64,000 bases of DNA from Streptosporangium pseudovulgare (GCF_014648055.1 NZ_BMQJ01000002.1:717363-781362); one strand, 5' to 3'. Counted from the stretch's first letter, positions 1-11,280 are shown. Notes: generated by a model not told the origin, from the sequence alone. Numbers and translations: made by a program.

Positions 1-68
1 TCGAGGTGCCGCTGGAGGTCGTCTTCTCCCTGAAACCGTTCCCCCGACTCGGCAGTGAGGTGAAGTGA
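1..68 (+). CDS. C-terminal end of an upstream gene (partial)
   Basis: The frame read from position 3 is open and ends at TGA 66-68. It gives about 21 residues ending LGSEVK. The next gene's ATG (68-70) overlaps this stop by one base, as expected for two genes of one operon. Too little is visible to name the protein. Confidence 0.6.
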   Translation, partial: EVPLEVVFSLKPFPRLGSEVK

Positions 69-604
69 TGAGCGGCCTGACCCCCGAGCAGATGGAGAGG
101 CACTACCGCACCTGGCCGCCGCGCTCCTGGTACGCCACCCGCCGGAGCCGCCGCGTCCTGGCCGGCGTGGGCGGCGCCTCGGCCGCGCTGGGCTGGATCA
201 GCGCGGTCGTGTGCTGGTACCTCGCACCGAGCTCCCTGGCGATGTGGACCACCTTCGCCCTGTGGGGAGCCGCGCTGGTGATCTACGCGGTGGTCTACTC
301 GGCCCTCGTCGGAGCCACCCGCGGCGTCATCGGCCTCGCCGAGCGTCACCTCGACGAGCGGCAGGCCCTCGAACGCCTGCGGCTCCAGGCCGACTCCCGG
401 CGCGGCACCACGATCATGCTCGGCGCGGTCCTCGCGCTCGTCGCCATCGCCGTCAGGGACGGGGACAGGTCGGTCGTCGAGGTTCCGACGACGGCGCCCT
501 TCCTGCTCGTGTACGCCGCGATCGCGACGCACCTCATCCTGCCGTCCCTCCTGGCGGCCTGGCGGATGCCCGACCCGCCGCGGGACGACGACGAGGACGA
601 CTGA
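68..604 (+). CDS. Small integral membrane protein, unknown function
   Basis: This predicted 178-residue protein starts at the ATG that overlaps the stop of the preceding gene; a GTG three bases earlier is a possible alternative. There are about four hydrophobic segments, near residues 30-55, 58-85, 115-130 and 140-165. A charged stretch between the second and third (AERHLDERQALERLRLQADSR) looks like a cytoplasmic loop with helical character, and the C-terminus is an acidic tail (DDDEDD). I do not recognise a named family. The overlap with the upstream gene suggests translational coupling, so its role is probably tied to that gene, of which only the end is visible. Confidence 0.65.
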   Translation: MSGLTPEQMERHYRTWPPRSWYATRRSRRVLAGVGGASAALGWISAVVCWYLAPSSLAMWTTFALWGAALVIYAVVYSALVGATRGVIGLAERHLDERQALERLRLQADSRRGTTIMLGAVLALVAIAVRDGDRSVVEVPTTAPFLLVYAAIATHLILPSLLAAWRMPDPPRDDDEDD

Positions 605-613
605 GGAACGGCC

Positions 614-686
614 GGAGGACGGCCGGGGCACGGCCGGAGGACGGCCGGGGCACGGCCGGAGGACGGCCGGGGCACGGCCGGAGGAC
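614..686. repeat. 22 bp tandem repeat, about 3.3 copies
   Basis: Three identical 22 bp units beginning GGAGGACGGCCGG start at 614, 636 and 658, and a partial fourth starts at 680. The array lies just past the stop of the membrane-protein gene and before the end of the convergent GyrI-like gene. It is non-coding as far as can be seen. Confidence 0.9.
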
Positions 687-751
687 GACGGGACGCCGCG
701 GGGCGGCCGAAGCGCGGGCCGGACGATCACCGGGTCCGGCCGCCCGCCCCG

Positions 752-2793
<2,042 letters not shown>

Positions 2794-2810
2794 CCCGCGT
2801 CCTCCCGCCC

Positions 2811-2848
2811 GCGCCCGCCGTACGGTCACACACCTGTACGGCGGGCGC
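2811..2848 (+). terminator. Stem-loop downstream of guaB1
   Basis: A perfect 13 bp inverted repeat pairs GCGCCCGCCGTAC (2811-2823) with GTACGGCGGGCGC (2836-2848) across a 12 nt loop, 18 bp after the guaB1 stop. There is no T-run, as is common for actinobacterial terminators. Confidence 0.7.
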
Positions 2849-2920
2849 GCGCATTGTCGCCGCGCGGCGGGGTAGTCGCCTGACCGATCACCCACTGACA
2901 CAGCGGGAAGGCGAGCGGAC

Positions 2921-3772
2921 ATGACACACGTACCCACCGCCACGACGACGCCCGCGGAGCGGCTCGTCGTCGTGGACCGGAGAGTGCTGGTCGGCTACGA
3001 CAACTACGCGGCGGCTCAGCGGACCGTGGACATGCTCTCCGACGCGGGATTCCCCGTCGAGCACGTGGCGATCGTCGGCAGCGACCTGCGGTTGGAGGAG
3101 ACCGTCACCGGCCGGATGACCAACGGCAGGGCCGCGCTCCGGGGCGCCGGCAACGGCCTGGCGTTCGGCGCCGTGGTGGGGGCCTTCCTCGGGCTCTTCA
3201 CCTCCACCACGATGTCGTTCGTCGTGCTCGTGCTCTGGGCCGCGCTCTGGGGCGCGGTCGTGGGGGCCGCGTTCGGGTTCGTCAACCACTTCTTCACCGG
3301 CGGCAAGCGGGACTTCGTCTCGCGCAGCGCGATCGTCGCCGGCCGTTACGACGTGCTGGTCGCGGCCTCGCACCTGGACGACGCCCGCGCCGTGATCGAG
3401 GCCGCCAGCGGCCCCGCCGACACCGTCGTCGTCGAGGTGCCGCCGTCGGCGGGCACCTACGACCCGGACGCCGTACGGCCCACCGCCCCGAGCGTCCGGT
3501 ATCCCGGCACCGCGGCCGGACGGCCGGCGGACGAGCACCCCGTGACCGAGCCGGCGGCGGACGAGCACCCGGTGTCCGGACGGCCGGTGACCGGGCAGGC
3601 GGCGGACGAGCAGCCCGTGACCGGACGGCCGGTGGACGAGCGGCCGGCGGACGGGAGTTCCCCGGCCACCGGGCTCACCGGCGGGCGGGACCTGCCGGGG
3701 GACGGGCGTCCTTCGGTTCCCGCGCAGGCTCCCCGGCCCGACCGCGACACGGCCGACCCGAGCCGCTCCTAG
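2921..3772 (+). CDS. General-stress-protein-type (GSP17M/YflT-like) membrane protein with repetitive tail
   Basis: Predicted at 283 residues. The N-terminal 15-60 region (VLVGYDNYAAAQRTVDMLSDAGFPVEHVAIVGSDL, given here as a landmark in two halves: VLVGYDNYAAAQRTV and DMLSDAGFPVEHVAIVGSDL) matches the ferredoxin-like fold of general stress protein 17M/YflT. Two glycine-rich hydrophobic segments follow (about 75-95 and 98-120), a typical actinobacterial arrangement. After about residue 190 the chain becomes a degenerate repeat of ADEHPVTEP/ADEQPVTGRPVDERP units, low complexity and probably disordered. The start ATG follows GGGAAGG. The function of this family is unknown beyond a stress association in Bacillus. 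Confidence 0.75.
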   Translation: MTHVPTATTTPAERLVVVDRRVLVGYDNYAAAQRTVDMLSDAGFPVEHVAIVGSDLRLEETVTGRMTNGRAALRGAGNGLAFGAVVGAFLGLFTSTTMSFVVLVLWAALWGAVVGAAFGFVNHFFTGGKRDFVSRSAIVAGRYDVLVAASHLDDARAVIEAASGPADTVVVEVPPSAGTYDPDAVRPTAPSVRYPGTAAGRPADEHPVTEPAADEHPVSGRPVTGQAADEQPVTGRPVDERPADGSSPATGLTGGRDLPGDGRPSVPAQAPRPDRDTADPSRS

Positions 3773-4256
3773 GTTCCGTTCCGCGGATCCCCGCCGCGGA
3801 TCCCCGCCGCGCCGGGGATACGCGGCGGGTCCCGGCGGAGCCGACGAGCACGGAGGGCGCGGGGGCCACGGCGAGCACCGTGGCCTCCGCGCCCTCTGCC
3901 GTCCCGGCTCACGGCGTCGTCCCGGCTCACGGCGTCGACCCGCCGGCGCGGGTGCCGGCCGCCGGGACGGTGCCCTCGCCGAACGCGGTGACGTGGACGG
4001 CCTCCGGGTCCCGGACGAAGTGGCGAGCCGGCCTCGACGTCCCGGACCGGGGAGTGGATACTGACGGTCCCGCCCGCTGACGGTCCCGCCGCCGTGCTCG
4101 CCGTACCCGGCGGAGACCGCACGCCGGGCCGGCGGTTCCGCCGCCCGGGGACCCGTAGGCGGTGACGGCGAGCGCCGAGCCGGGCCGCGCCCGTCGGCGG
4201 GACGGCGGCGGAGCCCCGGCCACGCGCCCTCCCCCGGGTGATCCGCCCGGAGCCGT
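3773..4256. other. Intergenic stretch without a supportable gene
   Basis: About 480 bp of GC-rich sequence between the stress-protein gene and the beta-glucosidase control region. It has short imperfect repeats, such as a duplicated CCCGGCTCACGGCGTCG around 3905-3940. ORFs exist in several frames but all have Arg/Pro/Gly-rich shadow composition. It may hold remnants of a decayed gene, but none is recognisable. Confidence 0.4.
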
Positions 4257-4268
4257 GAGAGCGCTCTC
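4257..4268. promoter_or_regulatory. Upstream LacI-type operator of the beta-glucosidase gene
   Basis: Perfect 12 bp palindrome GAGAGCGCTCTC, identical to the sites at 4369-4380 and 11269-11280. Its core AGCGCT is that of CebR/LacI-family boxes in actinomycetes. It lies 112 bp (centre to centre) from the proximal site, so repression by DNA looping is conceivable. Confidence 0.75.
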
Positions 4269-4336
4269 TGGAAGAGTTGTCGGCCCCTTCCGCTGGAAGC
4301 GATATCCGTGACACTACGGTTACCGTCGGGTTTTTC

Positions 4337-4365
4337 TTGACACGCCTTCTCCGGAACGCGATTCT
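4337..4365 (+). promoter_or_regulatory. Putative sigma-70-type promoter of the beta-glucosidase gene
   Basis: TTGACA at 4337-4342 is followed after 17 bp by GATTCT at 4360-4365. The -35 region reads TTGACACGCC, a string repeated in the promoter region of the divergently controlled sugar-binding-protein gene at 11.3 kb. Confidence 0.6.
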
Positions 4366-4368
4366 CGG

Positions 4369-4380
4369 GAGAGCGCTCTC
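4369..4380. promoter_or_regulatory. Proximal LacI-type operator, overlapping the transcription start region
   Basis: Perfect palindrome GAGAGCGCTCTC placed 3 bp after the putative -10 hexamer and 32 bp before the beta-glucosidase start. A repressor bound here would block initiation or promoter clearance. Confidence 0.8.
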
Positions 4381-4412
4381 ACGCGCGTGACCGACAGAAC
4401 GGAGCCTTAGAG

Positions 4413-5783
4413 ATGACCACGTCCGCCACAGGGTCCAGCGACACCGGCCCGCTGACCTTCCCCGAGGGGTTCCTGTGGGGGGCGGCGACCGCCGCCTACC
4501 AGATCGAGGGCGCGGCCGCGGACGACGGCAGAGGCCCCTCCATCTGGGACACCTTCTCCCGGACCCCCGGCAAGGTCCGCGCCGGACACACCGGCGACGT
4601 GGCCTGCGACCACTACCACCGCCGCAGCGACGACGTCCGGCTGATGAGCGACCTGGGCCTGGCCGCCTACCGCTTCTCCGTCTCCTGGCCCCGCATCCAG
4701 CCCGACGGGTCCGGCCCGGTCAACCCGCGCGGCCTCGACTTCTACGACCGCCTGGTGGACGAGCTGCGCGAGGCCGGCGTCACCCCGATCGTGACGCTCT
4801 ACCACTGGGACCTGCCGCAGAGCCTGGAGGACCGGGGCGGCTGGATCGCCAGGGACACCGCCGAGCGCTTCGCCGACTACGCCGCGATCATGCACGCCCG
4901 GCTGGGTGACCGGGTGGAGACCTGGACCACCCTGAACGAGCCCTGGTGCTCGGCGTTCCTCGGCTACGGCTCCGGCATCCACGCCCCCGGCCGCGCCGAG
5001 CCCGAACTGGGCTTCACCGCCGTCCACCACCTGCTGCTCGGCCACGGGCTCGCCGTTGGCGCGCTGCGGGCCGGCGGGGCCGCGAAGGTCGGCATCACGC
5101 TGAACCTCGCGCCGGTGATCGGCGACGACCCCGTCGCGGTCTCCCTGGTGGACGGCCTGCAGAACCGGATCTTCCTCGACCCGGTGCTGCGCGGCGAGTA
5201 CCCGGCCGACGTGGTCGAGCGGGCCCGCCGCTTCACCGACTGGTCGTTCGTCGAGGACGGCGACCTGGAGACCATCAGCCGGCCGATCGACCTGCTGGGC
5301 GTGAACTACTACACCCCGCAGACCGTCGCGGCCCGCCCCGGCGAGCCGGCCAGCCCGGTCTTCCCCGGCAGCGAGGGGATCGCCTTCGGCGGCGCCGACG
5401 CGCCGAAGACGGCGATGGGCTGGGCCATCCAGCCGTTCGGCCTGACCGACCTCCTCGTGCGGCTGTCGCGCGACTACCCGGGCACCCCGCTGGTCATCAC
5501 CGAGAACGGCGCGGCCTTCGACGACGAGGTGAAGGACGGCGCGGTCCACGACCCCGACCGGGTCTCCTACCTCGACGCGCACCTGCGCGCCGCGCACGCC
5601 GCCATCGAGCAGGGGGCCGACCTGCGCGGGTATATGGTGTGGTCGCTGATGGACAACTTCGAATGGGCAGAGGGCTACGGCAAGCGGTTCGGCGTCGTGC
5701 ACGTCGACTACACCACCCAGCGCCGCACCCCCAAGGACAGCGCCCTGTGGTATCGCGACGTCATCCGGCGGAACGGCCTGTGA
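4413..5783 (+). CDS. GH1 beta-glucosidase
   Basis: A 456-residue glycoside hydrolase family 1 enzyme of normal length, with no signal peptide (cytoplasmic). The opening [18 protein letters not shown], the acid/base motif TLNEPW (Glu176) and the nucleophile motif ITENGAAF (Glu364) are all intact, as is the C-terminal [15 protein letters not shown] aglycone-site block. By family, it hydrolyses cellobiose or other beta-glucosides taken up by an importer. It starts at ATG 4413 after GGAG. The 3' end overlaps the following LacI regulator by 4 bp. Two GAGAGCGCTCTC operators in the upstream region, one just past the -10, point to LacI-family repression relieved by the sugar. The likely transport partner is the ABC system at 7.9-11.2 kb, which carries the same operator. 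Confidence 0.95.
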   Translation: MTTSATGSSDTGPLTFPEGFLWGAATAAYQIEGAAADDGRGPSIWDTFSRTPGKVRAGHTGDVACDHYHRRSDDVRLMSDLGLAAYRFSVSWPRIQPDGSGPVNPRGLDFYDRLVDELREAGVTPIVTLYHWDLPQSLEDRGGWIARDTAERFADYAAIMHARLGDRVETWTTLNEPWCSAFLGYGSGIHAPGRAEPELGFTAVHHLLLGHGLAVGALRAGGAAKVGITLNLAPVIGDDPVAVSLVDGLQNRIFLDPVLRGEYPADVVERARRFTDWSFVEDGDLETISRPIDLLGVNYYTPQTVAARPGEPASPVFPGSEGIAFGGADAPKTAMGWAIQPFGLTDLLVRLSRDYPGTPLVITENGAAFDDEVKDGAVHDPDRVSYLDAHLRAAHAAIEQGADLRGYMVWSLMDNFEWAEGYGKRFGVVHVDYTTQRRTPKDSALWYRDVIRRNGL

Positions 5784-6778
5784 GGGCACGGCCGACGCTG
5801 GAGAAGGTGGCCGCCCGGGCCGGAGTGTCCCGGGCGACCGCCTCCCGCGTCATCAACGGCTCCACCCGGGTGGCCCCGCAGATCCGCGAGGCGGTCAACC
5901 GCGCCGTGGACGAGCTGGGCTACGTCCCCAACCAGGCGGCGCGAAGCCTGGTCACCCAGCGCGCCGACTCGATCGCCCTGGTCTTCCCCGAGCCCTCCAC
6001 CAGGGTCTTCTCCGACGACCCGACCTTCGGCGGGATCATCCGGGGCGTCAGCATGGAGTTCGAGGAGGCCGACAAGCAGCTCGTGCTGATGCTCGCCGGC
6101 ACCGAGGGCAGCTACCGCCGGGTCGAGCGCTACGCCACCAACGGGCACGTGGACGGCGTGATCGTGGCGTCGATGCACGGCTCCGACCCGCTTCCGGCGA
6201 TCCTCGCCCGCCGCGGCGTCCCGGTGGTCTGCAGCGGCCGTCCCACCATGGCCGGCGAGCTGCCGTACGTGGACATGGACAACGTCGGCGGCGCCGAGCG
6301 CGCGGTGCGGCACCTGCTGGAGCGGGGCCACCGCCGGATCGCCGCCATCGCGGGCCCCCAGGACATGGTCGCCGGGATCGACCGCCTCACCGGCTACCGG
6401 AACGTCCTGCGCGACTCCGACCGCCGCTCCATCGTCGCGGTCGGCGACTTCACCCGCGAGTCGGGGACGGCGGCCATGCGCCACCTGCTGGCCGACGACC
6501 CGGAGCTGGACGCGGTGTTCGCCGCCAACGACCTGATGGCGCTGGGAGCGCTGCGGGCGCTGCGGGACGCCGGCCGCTCCGTCCCCGGTGACGTCGCCGT
6601 CGTCGGCTTCGACGACATCCCGGCCGCCTCCTACGCCGAGCCGCCGCTGACCACGGTCCGGCAGCCGACCGAGGAGATGGGGCGGCGGCTCGCCCGGATG
6701 GTCCTGGGCCTGGAGGAGCGGGGGCCCGTGGTGCTGCCCACCGAACTCGTGGTGCGGGAGTCCACGAGGGCCGCCTGA
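5780..6778 (+). CDS. LacI-family transcriptional regulator (downstream of the beta-glucosidase)
   Basis: A 332-residue LacI/GalR repressor. The helix-turn-helix is at residues 5-28 ([20 protein letters not shown]) with the hinge helix [12 protein letters not shown], followed by a periplasmic-binding-protein-like sugar domain ([19 protein letters not shown] onward). The GTG start at 5780 overlaps the beta-glucosidase stop (GTGA), so the two are co-translated: the repressor is made together with the gene it probably controls. It is a close paralogue of the regulator at 6830-7825; the shared string [11 protein letters not shown] and the block [13 protein letters not shown] show this. The inducer is probably cellobiose or a related beta-glucoside (inferred from context). 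Confidence 0.92.
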   Translation: MRARPTLEKVAARAGVSRATASRVINGSTRVAPQIREAVNRAVDELGYVPNQAARSLVTQRADSIALVFPEPSTRVFSDDPTFGGIIRGVSMEFEEADKQLVLMLAGTEGSYRRVERYATNGHVDGVIVASMHGSDPLPAILARRGVPVVCSGRPTMAGELPYVDMDNVGGAERAVRHLLERGHRRIAAIAGPQDMVAGIDRLTGYRNVLRDSDRRSIVAVGDFTRESGTAAMRHLLADDPELDAVFAANDLMALGALRALRDAGRSVPGDVAVVGFDDIPAASYAEPPLTTVRQPTEEMGRRLARMVLGLEERGPVVLPTELVVRESTRAA

Positions 6779-6829
6779 CCACCTCCGCGCGGGCCTCCCG
6801 GCGCCTCCGCGCGGACCGTCCGACCGCTG

Positions 6830-7825
6830 TTATGCGGACTGCCTGACCACGAGATCGGCCGGCATGATCACCGGCTCGACCGGTCTTCCCTCCATGAGCG
6901 CGAGCAGCAGCCGCACCATGGTGGCGGCCTGCTCGGCGTGCGAGGCGCGGACCGTCGTGAGCGGCGGGTCGGTGTAGCGGGCCGCCTCTATGTCGTCGTA
7001 GCCGACGACCGCGACGTCGCCGGGGACGGAGCGGCCGGCCTGGCGCAGCGCGTACAGGGCCCCGATCGCCATCAGGTCGTTGGCCGTGAACACCGCGTCC
7101 AGCTCCGGATCGTCCTCCAGCAGCTGCCGCATCGCCGTCGCGCCCGACTCGCGGGTGAAGTCGCCGACCGCGACGATGGAGCGGCGGTCGGCCTCCCGCA
7201 GGGCGTCCCGGTACCCGGCGAGGCGGTCCTGGCCGGCGACCATGTCCAGCGGCCCGGCGATGGTCGCGATCCGGCGGCGACCCCGCTCCAGCAGGTGCCG
7301 CACCGCGCGCTCGGCGCCCGCCGCGTTCTCGCCGTCCGCGTAGGGGATCTCGACCGGCACGGCGGGCCTGCCGTACGACACGACCGGGACGCGCAACCGG
7401 GTGAGCGCGCCGGGCAGCGGGTCGGCGCTGTGGCTCGACACGAGCATGACGCCGTCCACGTGGCCGCCGCCGATGTAGTTCTCCACCCGGGCGTGGCTCT
7501 CCGGCGACCCGGCCAGCAGCAGCACCGTCTGCCTGCCCGCGGCCTCCAGCTCCAGGCTGGCCGCGCGGATGACCGTGGAGAACATCGGGTCGTCGGAGAA
7601 CACCCGGTTCGGCGACTCCGACACCACCAGCGCGATCGAGTTGGTCCGCTGGGTGACCAGGTTCCGCGCCGCGCCGTTGGGGACGTAGCCCAGCTCGCGC
7701 ACCGCCCGCATCACCGTCTCGCGGATGTCCGGGGTGACGGTGGCCTGGCCGTTCACCACCCGGGAGACGGTCGCCCGGGACACTCCGGCGCGGGCGGCGA
7801 CCGCCTCCAAAGTGGGTCGTCTCAT
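6830..7825 (-). CDS. LacI-family transcriptional regulator (end of the sugar ABC operon)
   Basis: A 331-residue LacI/GalR protein. The helix-turn-helix [20 protein letters not shown] begins at residue 5, with hinge VPNGAARNLVTQ and then the ligand-binding domain. It is clearly paralogous to the regulator at 5780-6778, with near-identical recognition helices apart from one Ala/Val change. The two genes converge, with only 51 bp between their stops. This one lies 70 bp after the second permease gene and is probably the last gene of the minus-strand transporter operon. The near-identical DNA-reading helices predict that both paralogues can bind the shared GAGAGCGCTCTC sites; they may differ in the ligand sensed. 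Confidence 0.92.
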   Translation of the reverse strand: MRRPTLEAVAARAGVSRATVSRVVNGQATVTPDIRETVMRAVRELGYVPNGAARNLVTQRTNSIALVVSESPNRVFSDDPMFSTVIRAASLELEAAGRQTVLLLAGSPESHARVENYIGGGHVDGVMLVSSHSADPLPGALTRLRVPVVSYGRPAVPVEIPYADGENAAGAERAVRHLLERGRRRIATIAGPLDMVAGQDRLAGYRDALREADRRSIVAVGDFTRESGATAMRQLLEDDPELDAVFTANDLMAIGALYALRQAGRSVPGDVAVVGYDDIEAARYTDPPLTTVRASHAEQAATMVRLLLALMEGRPVEPVIMPADLVVRQSA

Positions 7826-7895
7826 CTGCCACTCCCCCAGCAGTCCTTTTTCCGTCGGACGGACCCGGGCGCCGCGGCGCGCCGCCCGGCGCGGC

Positions 7896-8699
7896 TCACC
7901 CCTTCACCGCCCCCTGCATGATGCCTCCGATGATCTGCTTGCCGAGCAGCGCGAACACCAGGAGCAGCGGCAGGGTCCCCAACGCGGTCCCCGACAGCCC
8001 GAGCACGAAGTCGTTGACGTACCCGCTGGCGAGCGTGGACAGGGCCACCTGCACCGTCGGGTTCTCCGGGGTCAGGACGACCAGCGGCCAGAAGTAGTCG
8101 TTCCAGGCGGTCATGAACGTGAGCATGCCGAGCACGGCCGCCGCCGGCCGGGCCGCCGGGATCACGACGTGGCGGAACAGCCCCCAGGTGGTGCAGCCGT
8201 CGATCCTGCCCGCCTCCAGCAGCTCCGTCGGCAGCGCGCGCTGCAGGAACTGGGTCATGAAGAACACGCCGAACGCGTTGACCAGCGCCGGGACCACCAG
8301 CGCGTACATGGTGCCGGTCCACTCGACCTTCACCATGAGCATGTACAGCGGGATGATGCCGAGCTGGGCCGGGACCATCATGGTCGCCACGGTGATCAGC
8401 AGCATGACGTTCCTGCCCCGGAACCGCAGCTTGGCGAAGGCGAAACCGGCCAGCGTCGAGAAGAACATCACGGTGAGGGCGATCGAACCGGAGACCACGA
8501 ACGAGTTGAGCAACGCCAGCCCGAACGGGACGGTGTCGAAGACCCGCTCCACGTTCGCGAGGAAGTTGCCGCCGGGCAGCAACGGGGGCGGCACCTGGGC
8601 GAGCGCGGCGTTGTCGCGGGAGGCGACGACCACGCTGTAGTACAGGGGGAACGCGGAGAAGAACGCCACCGCGGTCAGCGTCAGATAGCGCAGCCTCAC
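7896..8699 (-). CDS. CUT1 sugar ABC transporter permease, MalG/CebG type
   Basis: A 267-residue inner-membrane permease with six predicted membrane segments. The EAA loop reads EAGRIDGCTTWGLFRHVVIP at about residues 160-180, which is the contact site for the ATPase. Start ATG 8699. It follows the MalF-type permease gene by 91 bp and precedes the LacI gene by 70 bp. By family it forms the translocation pore with the 8791-9774 product and receives sugar from the binding protein at 9942-11234. No ATPase gene is present in this cluster. Actinomycete CUT1 systems commonly share one multi-use ATPase (MsiK type) encoded elsewhere, so its absence is not a sign of decay. Confidence 0.92.
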   Translation of the reverse strand: MRLRYLTLTAVAFFSAFPLYYSVVVASRDNAALAQVPPPLLPGGNFLANVERVFDTVPFGLALLNSFVVSGSIALTVMFFSTLAGFAFAKLRFRGRNVMLLITVATMMVPAQLGIIPLYMLMVKVEWTGTMYALVVPALVNAFGVFFMTQFLQRALPTELLEAGRIDGCTTWGLFRHVVIPAARPAAAVLGMLTFMTAWNDYFWPLVVLTPENPTVQVALSTLASGYVNDFVLGLSGTALGTLPLLLVFALLGKQIIGGIMQGAVKG

Positions 8700-8790
8700 C
8701 GGCCGCTCACCCCCCTCCGCCCGTCGCGCCGGTCGTCCCGGCCGCCCGGGCCGTTCCGGTCGTCCCCGGGTCCTCTGTACGCCGGCCAGG

Positions 8791-9774
8791 TCATGTCAGG
8801 TCTCCCCGCGAACGGCTGATGAACAGGTAGTTGACGGCCGCGGCGACCACCACGAAGGCGAACATCACCCATGAGGCGGCCGAGGCGTAGCCGAAGTCGA
8901 AGTTGACGAAGCCGCGCTCGTACACGTAGAGCGCGAGCGTCTGGAACTGCCGGTCCGGCCCGCCGGTGACGATGTTGCCGCCGTTGGTGCCCGCGCCGAA
9001 CAGCAGCGGCTCGGCGATGATCTGCATCGCCCCGATCGTGGAGACGATCACCACGAAGATGATCGTCGGCCGGATCATCGGGATGGTGATCCTCCGGAGC
9101 TGGGTGTACGGCGACGCCCCGTCGAGGGTCGCCGCCTCGTAGAGCTCCCGTGGCACGGCCTGCATGGCGGCGAGGAAGATCAGGGCGTTGTACCCCGTCC
9201 ACCGCCACATGATCATGACGGAGAGGGCGACGTGCGAGGAGAGGGCGCCCTCGCTCCAGGCGACGCCGTCGACACCGAACCAGGAGAGCACCCAGTTGAT
9301 CAGGCCGAAGTCGCGGCCGAACAACTGGCTGAAGATCACCACGACCGCGACCACGCTGGTCACGTTGGGCAGCAGCAGGGTGATCCGGAAGAAGGTCTGC
9401 GCCCGCAGCGGGCGGTTGAGCAGGCTCGCCAGCCAGATCGCCATGACCAGCTGCGGGACGGTGGACAGCACCCCGATGGACAGGGTGTTGAAGGTGGCGT
9501 TCCAGAAGTAGCCGTCGCCGAGCAGCGTGGCGAAGTTGTCCAGGCCGATGAACCTGTGGACGTCCGAGAGCAGGGTCCACTCGTGCAGGCTCACCCAGGC
9601 GGTGTAGACGAGGGGGAAGACGCCGAACGCGCAGAACAGGACGAGGAACGGGGCGACGTAGGCGTACGGCGAGACTTTCATGTCGAACCGGTGGCTCAGG
9701 AAGCGCCGGGGCGGGCGGTGGGACGCCCGCCCCGTGGTCGTGGCCGCCGGCCGGTCCGGGGCACGAGTGGCCAT
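8791..9774 (-). CDS. CUT1 sugar ABC transporter permease, MalF/CebF type
   Basis: A 327-residue permease with a basic, Pro-rich cytoplasmic N-terminus (about 35 residues) and six membrane segments starting at YAYVAPFLVLFCAFGVFPLV. The EAA loop EAATLDGASPYTQLRRITIP is near residue 225. It is the partner of the MalG-type permease downstream. The gap to the binding-protein gene upstream is 167 bp and contains a GC hairpin that probably lowers expression of the permeases relative to the binding protein. Confidence 0.92.
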   Translation of the reverse strand: MATRAPDRPAATTTGRASHRPPRRFLSHRFDMKVSPYAYVAPFLVLFCAFGVFPLVYTAWVSLHEWTLLSDVHRFIGLDNFATLLGDGYFWNATFNTLSIGVLSTVPQLVMAIWLASLLNRPLRAQTFFRITLLLPNVTSVVAVVVIFSQLFGRDFGLINWVLSWFGVDGVAWSEGALSSHVALSVMIMWRWTGYNALIFLAAMQAVPRELYEAATLDGASPYTQLRRITIPMIRPTIIFVVIVSTIGAMQIIAEPLLFGAGTNGGNIVTGGPDRQFQTLALYVYERGFVNFDFGYASAASWVMFAFVVVAAAVNYLFISRSRGDLT

Positions 9775-9910
9775 GGCTGGGCCTTTCGGGAGGTCGGGGG
9801 GTCGCTTTCGGGGATCGGCGGATCAGGGGGCCGGGGCGCCGGGCCGGGGCCGGGGGCGCGGGACCGAGAACGCCGCACGGGGCCGGGGGCGCCGGCTCGG
9901 GCCGGGGGCG

Positions 9911-9933
9911 CCGGCCCGGTCGTCCCGGGCCGG
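9911..9933 (-). terminator. GC hairpin between binding-protein and permease genes
   Basis: Perfect 9 bp arms CCGGCCCGG (9911-9919) and CCGGGCCGG (9925-9933) with a 5 nt loop, 8 bp past the stop of the binding-protein gene. It is probably an attenuator or mRNA-stability stem giving more binding protein than permease. The next 100 bp (9820-9910) is G-rich on the plus strand, with many GGGG runs. Confidence 0.55.
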
Positions 9934-9941
9934 CCGCGCCG

Positions 9942-11234
9942 TCACTTGACGGTTTCGGCGTCCTTGAGGGCCTGGTTCCAGGCCTCCTCGGACTGCTGCT
10001 TGCCCTGCTCGACACGGCCGATGCCATCACCGAAGGCCGCGCGGACCAGGGCCTCCTTCGGCCCGAGGTGCTGGGGCTTGAGCGCCTTGGCGGCCTCGGA
10101 GTAGATCTTGCCGACCGGGGCGTCGTTGAAGAACGGCTTGGTGAAGCCCTGGATCGACGGGTCGTCGTAGAGGGCGGGGATGGAGGGGAAGCTGCCCGTC
10201 TCCTTGAAGACCTTGACCTGGTTCTCCTTGGAGGTGAGGAAGTCGATCAGCTCGGCCGCCTCCTTGGGGTGCTTGCTCTGCGTGGGCACCATGAGGTGCG
10301 AGCCGCCGCTGTTGCCGGCGCCGCCGGGCACCGTGGCGATGTCCCACTTGCCCGCGGCGTCCTTGGCCTGGTCCTGGATGTAGGCGGTCATCCAGGCGGG
10401 GCAGATGATCGTGGCGAAGGAGCCCTTGGCGAAGCCGGTGTTCCACGGCGGGGAGAAGGCGGCGAGCTTGGCCGACAGCCCGTTCTGGACGACCTTGACG
10501 GAGGTGTCCCACGCCTTCCGCACCTCCGGGTTGCTGCCCGCGATGAGGTTGTCCTGCTGGTCGTAGAAGCCGGTCGGGGCCTGGTTGACCATGGCCCGGA
10601 ACAGCTCTCCCGGGCTGTCGACGAACTTGGCGTCCGGCACCTTGGCCTCGGTGAACTTCTTGCCGGTCTCGATGTAGGCGTCCCACGTCGGCCAGAGCTC
10701 GGAGACCTTCTCGCGGTCGGCGGGCAGGCCGGCCTTCTCGAACAGGTCCCTGCGGTAGCACATGGCCAGGCCGCCGACGTCGGTGCCGAGGCCGAGCAGC
10801 GTGGAGCCGTCCTTCGACAGGCCCTGCTGCCACTTCCAGTCGAGGTAGTCGCTCTTCCGCCGGTCCAGCCCGAACTCCTTGAGGTCGCGGAACTTGGCGG
10901 GCTGGGCGGTGAAGGTGCTGATGAAACCCACCTCGACGGCCTCGATATCGGCGGCGCCCGCGTTGGTGGCCAGCTGCTTGACCAGGTTGTTGTGGTGGTC
11001 GTCGAACTTCGTCACCCGCTCGACGATCTCCACGTCGGGGTGGGTCTTCCGGTACTCCTCGTACAGCGGCTTGAAGCCGAAGTCGCCGAAGAGGGCGACC
11101 GTCAGCTTGATCTTCTCCCCCGGCTTGGCGGCGTCCGCGCCGCCCGTGGCGGCACCACTGCCACAGGCGGTGAGGCTCAGGGCGAGTGCGGACGCGGTGA
11201 CCACCGGGGCGAGCAAGCGGCGTGGGGTGCTCAT
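9942..11234 (-). CDS. Sugar ABC transporter substrate-binding lipoprotein, CebE-like
   Basis: A 430-residue extracellular solute-binding protein of the CUT1 family. The signal peptide ends in a lipobox LSLTAC (Cys near residue 24), so it is lipid-anchored outside the membrane. The mature part has family features: IKLTVALFGDFGFKPLYEEY, the WPTWDAYIETGKKFTEA block, and the GGSHLMVPTQSKHPKEAAEL region before the C-terminal hinge. Start ATG 11234 with GGGAGGG before it. First gene of the sugar operon. It carries a GAGAGCGCTCTC operator 35 bp upstream, identical to those at the beta-glucosidase gene, so cellobiose or a related beta-glucoside is the likely substrate (inferred). Confidence 0.93.
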   Translation of the reverse strand: MSTPRRLLAPVVTASALALSLTACGSGAATGGADAAKPGEKIKLTVALFGDFGFKPLYEEYRKTHPDVEIVERVTKFDDHHNNLVKQLATNAGAADIEAVEVGFISTFTAQPAKFRDLKEFGLDRRKSDYLDWKWQQGLSKDGSTLLGLGTDVGGLAMCYRRDLFEKAGLPADREKVSELWPTWDAYIETGKKFTEAKVPDAKFVDSPGELFRAMVNQAPTGFYDQQDNLIAGSNPEVRKAWDTSVKVVQNGLSAKLAAFSPPWNTGFAKGSFATIICPAWMTAYIQDQAKDAAGKWDIATVPGGAGNSGGSHLMVPTQSKHPKEAAELIDFLTSKENQVKVFKETGSFPSIPALYDDPSIQGFTKPFFNDAPVGKIYSEAAKALKPQHLGPKEALVRAAFGDGIGRVEQGKQQSEEAWNQALKDAETVK

Positions 11235-11268
11235 GGAACCCTCCCTGGGTCCTCAAGATGATCATGAA

Positions 11269-11280
11269 GAGAGCGCTCTC
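11269..11280. promoter_or_regulatory. LacI-type operator of the sugar ABC operon
   Basis: Perfect palindrome GAGAGCGCTCTC, 34 bp upstream of the binding-protein start codon. It is the third copy of the site found twice before the beta-glucosidase gene, which ties the two transcription units into one regulon. Confidence 0.8.

Noticed and set aside
3769-4314. A 181-residue minus-strand ORF in the gap before the beta-glucosidase gene.
   Set aside because: Arg/Gly/Pro-rich shadow composition, no family resemblance, and it runs through the upstream operator.
7896-11234. Sugar importer judged incomplete because an ATPase gene is missing.
   Set aside because: Actinomycete CUT1 importers usually use a shared ATPase encoded elsewhere, so the set of three genes is normal.
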